Below are positions 50,101-59,100 of a DNA stretch of 64,000 nucleotides, piece after piece. Source of the DNA: Ixodes scapularis. Taxonomy: Eukaryota > Arthropoda > Arachnida > Ixodida > Ixodidae. The position numbers and the translations under genes are program-made. The stretch lies in contig NW_024609835.1 in the NCBI RefSeq assembly GCF_016920785.2, positions 179,210,834-179,274,833 of the forward strand, written 5' to 3'. Every line of letters begins with the position of its first letter. Within the stretch, counting starts at the first letter, position 1. A model generated the notes under the pieces. That model did no database searches and was not told the DNA's origin. It saw only the letters and a list, made by a program, of their open reading frames with translations.

Positions 50101-53100
50101 ATACTGGTGATTTATGGCACAGTGCAATGTATAGACCAGCTTAGACATTATCGCAACAAAAATAAAAAGTTTGTCTGGTGGCTGCATATCGAAATGCTAT
50201 TCGGCAACGCGCAGAGAAGCATGACAACATGAGACACGGGAGGTTAGTGGTGGTCAAGAACAACAATCCGATCTTAAAGCAAATAAGTGGTCCTTAAAAG
50301 GACCGTTTTGTGTTCCGAGATGTTCCACGCTTTCTCCATAATGGTGGCCTTAAGCTTCGTCAAGGGGCTCGACACCAGACAGGTCACTCTCGGATGGGGT
50401 GTCCTCTCCATCCAGCTGGATGACGATGGGCTGGATGTGGGCACTTGTGGCACCGCCTCGTCGGAACGTTGCTTCAATGTCAATAACGTGCCTGACAGCA
50501 TTAATCCAGTTGTCAGTGGTGACCTTGTCAACTTCTTCGTTGAGGAGTCTCCCCACGTCGACAATCTTGAACGTCGTGTTTCGGGCAACAACGCCGTTCT
50601 TGATCTGCGCCCATATCAGTTCAATGGGGTTGAACTCGCAGTGATACGGTGGGAGCCTGACCACAGTGCAGCCAGCTGTCTCGGCAGCAGTGTCCACACG
50701 ATACTTTACGTGCTGTGGCTTCACCAAGGCCACAATGTCGAGCAGCTGCTTCTTCACCATCTTGGGGTCCCATGAAATTTTCTTAGACGTCAGCCACTGT
50801 CGGATGTCGTCCTTCCGGGAACTCGTCGTCGGCACTGCTTCCAACCGCCGTGAATGGTAAGAAGCGTTGTCCATGACGATAACGCTTCCTGTCGGCAGTT
50901 TGTCGAGGACACCGTCGAACCACTTCTCGAAGCGGGCGCCATCCATCTCCTCGTGGTAATCACCGGTTTTTTGTCCACGGAACACGTCCAGGCAGCCGTC
51001 GACGAAGCCTTCATCGCTGCCGATGTGGGTGACAATAAGACACTGGCCCTTCCCCGATGGCTGCTTGAGGCCAGTCGAGAGACCACGCATGAAGGCGTCG
51101 TGAGACGAGGCCACTGTCGTGTCTACCCACACCTTTGAGACAGTGTGCCCTGCCGTCACCCACGTCTCGTCCAAGTAGAAGATCTTCCGACCATCTTGTC
51201 GGTGACGTGCGATCTCATGCAGGTACTTCTGCTGCCAGGCGACTATGTCCTCTCGTTCAATCAACCGGGAGTTTCGCTCCCTCTTGTCATGCTCGAATCC
51301 GATGTCGTGGAGAAGGCGACGCACAGTCCAAGCCTTCAACGAGGGAAGTTCAGTGCTCGCGCAGAATTCGGCCGTTATCTTCTTGACCGTGGGGACCTCG
51401 TTCCGTCGAAAGAAACGGTGGACGCACGATCTTAGCGCGCACAACGTGAACTCGCCGTACCTGACTTTGCGCCGCCTCTTGCCTTCACTTGCTGGGCGCT
51501 TCCGAGAAGGTGTCACAACTTGTCCCTCGGTTTCTTTCGCCTGCTTCCTAATCTCGAGGACGGTGCGTACACCAACGCCAAGCAGCTTGCTGACTTTGAT
51601 GCAGGACTCCTCCACAGTGAGGCCGGGCTGGCCGGGCTTGGCGGGCGGTTCGTGTCGCACCTGAACGTACGCGTTCATTATCAGCTGCCGTGCAGCTCGG
51701 TTGAGGACATCGCCGCTCTTATGCTTCTTGTAGAGGCGCCTTGGCGTAGGCGGTGAGGCTGCACCAGACTCTCTTGACGAAGAAGAATCGGAGGAATCGC
51801 ATTCCGCTGTCTCCACGTTGGGATTCATAACGGAAAACGGCGACTTCGGTATGGTGTAACTTCGGCATTGTTAAAACGCGAATCGCAGGAACTTTCAAAA
51901 CCCGAAACGCAGGTTTTTTTTAACAAACGCAGAAAATACACGGAATGTACCTAATTCGAGTAGGAAAGTTATCAAGCTAAAACCAACAACCATATATGCA
52001 TTACTTATAAAAGTTACAATTTTTGTTGCACTGAAGCCTTCGTTTTACGTCAACCTTCCGGAGCGAGTAATTTGCCTCGGCTAGGTGGCGCAAGCTGCCG
52101 CCCGCTACAAGGTCTGTCTGTAGTCAATATCCATCCATTGAAGTAGAAGGGGCGTTTTCAGTAACCTATCTTCTCGACTGCGGAGGCATCTGAAGCGGGC
52201 GCATCACGCTTATGGGGAGGGGCTTCTACTACCTTCTTAACTTGTAACCGACTATAGTGGCAAGTCTGAATAAATAAAAATAAAAAAGGGGGCAACCAGT
52301 GTGAGTCAGCCGTCCCTGGCATTATTAGATAGTGAGGTCCTGATCCCTTGTTATCACCTCCAGGCATCGTCCTCGAGGTCGTCCTAGAAGTCGTCCCTGA
52401 GGTCGTCCTAGAAGTCGTCCTCGAGGTCGTCCTTGAGGTCGTCCTAGGCGTTGTCCTCTAGACGTAGTCCTCGAGGTTGTCCTATAAATCGTCCTTGAGG
52501 TCGGTCCTCGAGGTTGTCCTAGAAATCGTCCTCGAGGCCGTCCTAGAAGTCGTTCTGTATGCGTTGTCCTCGGGGTCGTCCTAGGAGTCGTCCTTGAGGT
52601 CGTCCTAGATGTTGTCCTCGAGGTCGTCCTAGAGATCATCCTAGAAGTCGTCCTTAAGGTCATCTGAGAGGTCGTCCTAGCTGGCGTCCTCTAGCGTTTT
52701 TGAGGTCATCCTAGAAGTCATCATTGAGGTTGTCCTAGACGTCGTCCTCTAGGCACTGTCCTAGATGTAAAAATAACGGCTTCGCTGGTCCTCCTCCATC
52801 TTCACGTGAAGTGGAAGGGCTCTATACTCTTTTTGTAAGCAAAACAAAGTTTCATTTTGTTATTTTGACTGGGGGAAATTACGGTAGGATTGCATTGAGA
52901 CTGAATGTGAATTGGAGGTGCTCCGTTGCCACAACACACCCCAAACAAAGCTGTGCCCCGGTGTATTTGGAGTGAGTTTGCTATTAAAGAGTAAACATTA
53001 CTCTATTACTCCTTCGTTATTTAGGTGCATACACTTGTTGCCTTCCGTGGAAGTGCTTAGCCATTTCTTGAAAAACACGTTCATGTGTTTTTATTTTTTC

Positions 53101-56100
53101 GTTGTTCCTTCCTACCTGAAATGTTTGGGGCTTGCACGCTATGGGCAATCGCTGTTCAATAATGTGTTGGCTCGTGACACTTAGATTGGTATGTATTGTG
53201 TTCCTCTAATAAAATCTATATACAGATTGTAACGTTTCTAAATAAAAACTACTTACATTAGTGCTGGTATAGTACAGGGTGTTCAAAATTAAGCTTTATA
53301 CATTTTTAAAAATGCAACTGTAGGAGGTATGCAAAATTAATTTTCGTACCTAGGTTATGCACCTAAACAGCCAGCAAGTGAAACGATAATCATAGCTGTC
53401 AATTTTCTAATAGACTAAAAATCATTACTAACCTTTTTGATTACTATAATTAGAGTGTGTTTATATTGGAAACTTCATGCACCATATTCCAAGAACAGGG
53501 GTGGTCCAGTTTTGCCATTTGTGCCATTTTCATAAATTCCTGTTTGCCTGCACCTTGCTGCGCCCAAAGAAAAAAATTGCACCAAACTGCGCCAGAGCAT
53601 TTATCTGTGAGCAGGCTGATTCGACTTGTCAATGGTGATGGTCGGCCCACTTACATCAATCTTGTTTACCTTTGTTCACTAGCACTAATGGCCACAAAAC
53701 ACGAATTTGACTAAGTTATTGGTGCAGCTTCACAGCCGTTGAAGTGCAATTCTGTTAATACAGTATAACTGCTAACTTTAGGGTTTTAATGGGTATCACA
53801 GCGTAGTGATTACATGAATGCATGCTGGTATCAGTAATAGAAAATTGCACTGAATTGTTCCAAACCTACGTATGTGCTGCTTCAAAGCTGCTCCAAACTG
53901 CGAATTTCACTGATACAAAAGTGCTCCGAAACGAGATTTTTACGGCTCTAAACTCAAAACTGGTTGGATCACCTTTGCAAGACAGTTTCATTTTGTAGAA
54001 TTCTCGTAACCATCCTATGTTCCCAAACATTAGTCTCCAAATTTTTCACTCACTTGGGCCAATTAGGCATATGCAGTCAGTTTGATACTTCAAACTCGCA
54101 GGGCTCGAAAATTTGTTAGAATTAAACGGAGTTTGAATTAAAGGAAGCTCATTGAATAGACAGCTTTTGTGTAGTGCTGCGTTAGGAGGGTGGCACACGT
54201 GTACTGAGCTACCACATGAGTGACGAGGAACATTTATTTACTAGTAGAGGGCACATTACAAACAGAAGTAATCGGTGATGCATGCCTGCATGTGGTACTT
54301 CTGCTGTGACTCAACAAGCGCTGCTTGGAGCTTGCAGACTAGCTCCAATATGGCACTCGCATACTCCTGGTAAAAGAATGGAGATGCTACCTTCCTAAAG
54401 TTGACATAAAATGTTAAATTCTCGTAGCTTAAATGATATTCAAAGAGAATCACTTGGATAACTGAAACTTGCATTCATCTAGCTTGGTAGGAATAAACGT
54501 AAGCTACATGGTCCCTCGGGAACAGCATTGGGGAACAGCATTGGCGAACAGCAGAAAGTCGGCCGTCCTCTCAAAAAGCCCGATTCACATAATCCAGTGA
54601 TGTGATTGCTGCGCCCATTCCGCCAAACTGCGCCAAGGGGCCAACCCTGCTACAGTTTGCCAAAATATGGGTAATCTGCGCCAATCGTGCTCCAAAGCAC
54701 CACTTTCGGTCGCCTTTCAAAACCGAAACTAAACTGAGCACTGTAATCGAGCATACGTGTGCTATGTGGCGCAAGCGGCCGCCTGACACAAAGTACCCTG
54801 CATCAGTTGCCCATCTGGTGTTGCATCGTTTTCCCGCTGCGTCACGTTTTGCGCTCTCGTCGTCTCGTAAGTCTCGCCTTGCATTTTTTTTTTTTTTTCA
54901 CGACAGACGTTGGTGTGTCTGGACGGGTGGTTCTCATTTGAACCCGTTCGCATTTCTACCTTCTCGTTTTTACCTTCTCATTTCAACCCAGCGCAAAACA
55001 ACTTTCGCGTTTCTCCCTTTCCCATTTTTAAACCGTTCTCAAAACAAACTTTCGGGTTTTGACCCTTCTCAAAACGACTTTTCTCATTTTAACCTTTCTC
55101 ATTTTAAATTTTCTCAAAACATACTTTCTGGTTTTGACCATTGTCAGAAAGACTTTTCTCATTTTAACCTCTCTCATTTCAAACCCAAATTAATCCAACA
55201 TCATGATCTCGCAATCTTTCTGCGGTATTTATGGCAAATTCGGGTAATTAATTGCCTTCGAGCCTTTGCCTGTGGCACCGGCGACCAAAAAAGCGCCAGC
55301 GGCGCATCAAGTGACCCTCTCCACCCGAATGCAAAGCACAATGAACTGGCGTTTTTATTTGACTGGGTCGCGAGTGAGCTCTGTTAACTTTTTCTTCAAT
55401 CATTCTATGGTACCATGAGCACGCTGCATACGCCAACAACATAAATTACGACTCTTTGAGATGTGTGGAAACAGAAGCGGCTTCACAAAACTTTTCAAAA
55501 TATTGGCATTACCACAGTCCGTACAGCTGACAGAATATTAAAATATAAAATTAATGAAAGGGCAGATGTATAAATCAGTGTGGTGCTGCCCGCACGTGCG
55601 TCAAATTTCAATAAACTTTGTTTGGATTTTCGATTAACTGTTGCCACGGAGGCTTGCCAGCGTCGCTTTCCATATTCTGTTTACTGTTATTAGAGAGTTT
55701 TAGTAGATCGTTCCCATGACTCCGATAACGATACCCGATACTCCGCCACCGCCTCTCTTGCGCATGCATAGTATCGTTATCGGGGCTATCGGAACGATCT
55801 ACTAAAACTCTCTAGTACCTTTTTTGGAATCCTCAGTCTTCTAATTGCACCCACCCTCCTTAAAATTGTAAAGCGTGTTCAAGTTTCAAACTGCATCACT
55901 ATGCATACTTTTTTTTTCAGCGGTGTAATAACTTGTTACTACAGAGTTGTAAAATAAAGTGATGTATGATGCAGCCCGTGTCTCAGAGTTAACATACCTT
56001 GCTCAGGCTGGATAAATTCTTCCAAAAATCTTGACTTTCTTTGAAACATAAATTATCTTTCTCTTCGTTGTTTTTGCTATCTTGGCTCAGAGCACAAAAG

Positions 56101-59100
56101 AATGCCTGTCTCGATGGCTTCGTTTGCCACTCGATACTGCTATTTGCTGCCTCAGCGAGCATTGTTTCGTTTGGTTCCCTATCCCAATTCGGATGTGACG
56201 ATACCGAATACAGTCTGGCAGACAAGCTGCCCGACCTCTTGGAGCTCGGGAATACTTCTGCTGGTAAATTGCCGGTACACGCCTGAGAAGCGCAACTCGA
56301 AAAGCTTGCACCCGCCAGCCTTTGACCACGCGAACGCCCTTGCCGAAGATATGGGAAAACTTTTTTTCAGGGAAAATGACCACCCGAATTGGCCATTACA
56401 AGCAATAACACACGACTAGCACAATGATCCATCCGCTCCACACGACGACATCTTAACGACATACAGCGACAGAAGATAAATGAAGTACCGAATCTGTGCT
56501 AGCACTTTAGAAACCACGTCACCATGTGACCACATAGCTACGTCAACAGACTTGGGGTAGCACGCAGGCATAAGGAAAATTGTTTCATGTACTATGCAAG
56601 AGATGGTGCCGCTTCGCTTCATCTTCAACCTTCATCCTCAACTGTTTTTCCTTCTTAAATAATAATTGGGTTGTGTGTGTGTTTATACAGCCTAGAACTT
56701 AGTCTGCCTCACAGGGGCGACGAGTCACCCAGCTGTAGATGAGAAATTTAGCCAGTGCGGTACAGCCGCTAGCCTGGGGTCTTTAACGTGCATCACGCAG
56801 TAGTGATACACGACCGCACGCCGGTACGATGCTCATCCAGATCGAAACGGGCAGGGGTGGGGCTCGAACCCAGGATCCCTGGGTTCTGCAGCGCGAGCTT
56901 TCGCTCCACGTGCTCCGAGCTGGTGTACGCTAGACCACTCGGCCACCAATCCCCCCTTTTTCCTTCTTACTATACCTCACTACGGTGTTCAAATGACAAC
57001 GGGTTCAAATGAGAAAGGGTCGAAACGCGAAAGGTTAAAACGCGAAGGGCGTTTTGCGAATGGGTTTAGACGAGAAGGGTTCAAATGAGAATGGGTTCAA
57101 ATGAGACGGGTATAAATAAGAAAGGGTCGAAACGCGAAAGTTTAAAACGAGAAGGGCGTTTTGCGATTGGGTTCAAACGAGAAGGGTTCAAATAAGAATG
57201 GGTTGTTTCGAGATGCACCCGTCTGGACGCTCCAATGCTAGCGTGCGGGGTACCAGCCATGCCTTCACGTTGTGAAACAAAACCACTTTTTTGCGCGGTG
57301 GGAGTTACTTTGTGAGCTGAAGTGAAGCACTCGCTCCTGAAAGCCATGGCCGTGGGAAATTATATTTGGCCCCTGCCTTCCAGTTACCGTGGTCGTGCGA
57401 CGTCCGGTGTTGCTGCCCCCCCCACGTTGCTGTAGACATGGCGCTTTCTGAAATGAAACCAAGCACCGACGCATGTTCATCAATTAACATTCCTATTCTT
57501 GTTTAAATCATATGGGACTCTAAAATTCCTTTTTTAACTCGAAGACTGCTGTGTCGAAGTATTGATTACCTAGGTTTCTCTCGTTGGGCTTTCTTTCGAG
57601 AGGGACCCTGGTACGTGAAAAATCTGCTGCGAAGGAAAGTTAGTCAAGGGAAGTGAGCTAAAACAAAGAAGGCAATGTATGCACGCTGAACTCGCACAGC
57701 GCGCTTGTTTGTCTCGAGTTCAGTTGCACAAAGCGCTCCAAGAACTTTTTGACTCTGGCTCGCGATGTCTTGCATCAATGCACTCAGGTTCTTTTATTTG
57801 AGTGTGTTTAAGCTTTTAGTACCTTGTTTGCCGGCCTGGCAAGCACACTCCGCTGGACTGTTTTTTGTCGTGTGCTGGACAGTTACGTTTTGCATACAAT
57901 TTTGGGAATCAGTTTGCGACAGAGCGGAGTGGCTATGGTGCTTTCGATCGAAAACTTCGGTTTCGATCGAACAGCCGTTGTCTCCGCTCGTGCGACAAAG
58001 CACGCACAACTGCAAGCCTGTCGAAGTTTGCCCTCATATGCATGCGAACATGATTGCACAACAGAGGCACCAGTCGTGGTGCTTGGAATCAATTGTTTCA
58101 TGTTTGCTTACTTTTTACGAAAATCTGGTACGTCGGAAACCAGTAAAGCGGTGGCAAGCGGTTTTTCGGAATTGCTCCGCAATGCCTACAGCACTGTACA
58201 CTTGTGGGATGTCTCAGCAGTAAAACCACAAGCAGGGAGTTCCGTCACAACAAGTCACATCAGAACACAACTCAACACGAAGTGCCCTTCGTTTGTACAG
58301 CACTTAAAACTAATATTTTTATTTTTCTAAGAATATCTGCTCCAAAAGCCACTTTTGCTGCCGAAACACTGTCTTGGCTGCTCCAAAAGCCACTTTTGCT
58401 GCTCCAAAACACTGTTTCGGTTGCTCCAAAGGCCGCATTTGCTGCTGCAAAGCACTGTTTTGGCTGCTCCAGAAGGTGCTCCAAAATGGCTTAGGCAAAT
58501 CATATCACTGCATAATCTGATTTTACTTTCGATTTTGCAGTTCCAACATAGTGCACCATAGCCTTCACCACACATACTTTGCCGTACAAGCGACGTTGCA
58601 ACTGCTAAATCGAAAGTAAAATCGCAATATGTGGTTCGGGCATTACGGCACCATTTTATGGTGTGATGTCGCCCGGGCATTCCCACATGCGAGTGCATCC
58701 ACCTAAGTGTCTTGTAATCACAAACTCTCGACGCACGACTCTGACGCCGGCCGCCGCTACTCACTTAAACACGTGAACAGAAACATGCTTTGATGGAATC
58801 AACCAGCCTCACTTTGCCACCGACCATTGTCAGTTTTGGTACGCACTACCCTCGCTTCACAGTAAAAAAAGAAAGAACTGACAAAACGCTGCGACGTGCG
58901 GCGGTCATTACTTGAACCCGTGGTAGGGGTTCGAGGCACCCTCGATGGTATTTCACCAAACTCAATCACGGCGATTGAGTTTGCGGCTGCGCTGCCCCGG
59001 CAGCACAGCCGCAGCATTCGAGGTCACCACGAGATAGGTTGTCACGGTTACTTGCAACGGAAGATTGGAGCAGCAGCCGGCACGCTGCCGCACTGCCGGG

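Larger units (their letters stand above)
54925..57220. mobile_element. hAT-like foldback element with 8-bp target duplication
   Basis: GTCTGGAC at 54917-54924 and 57221-57228 flank ends GGGTGGTTCTCATTTGAACC and GGGTTGTTTCGAGATGCACCC. Each end (about 250 bp) is built of short tandem units (CTTCTCATTTTAACC / its inverse GGGTTCAAATGAGAA), inverted relative to each other. The middle holds a hairpin at 55694 and a SINE at about 56700-56955, both probably later insertions. No transposase. Confidence 0.85.

Noticed and set aside
50266..50310. Remnant of a true histone gene next to the stem-loop
   Set aside because: No histone-fold coding (such as H4 or H2A C-termini) precedes the stem-loop on the - strand; the upstream frame is the transposase up to its stop.
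52325..52663. Thr/Arg/Ser repeat protein on the - strand
   Set aside because: By-product of a 12-bp tandem repeat that lacks start context and conservation.
57765..58330. Overlapping frames of 152 and 168 codons on the + strand
   Set aside because: No recognisable motif, no splice context and no codon-usage contrast with surrounding intron; chance frames.
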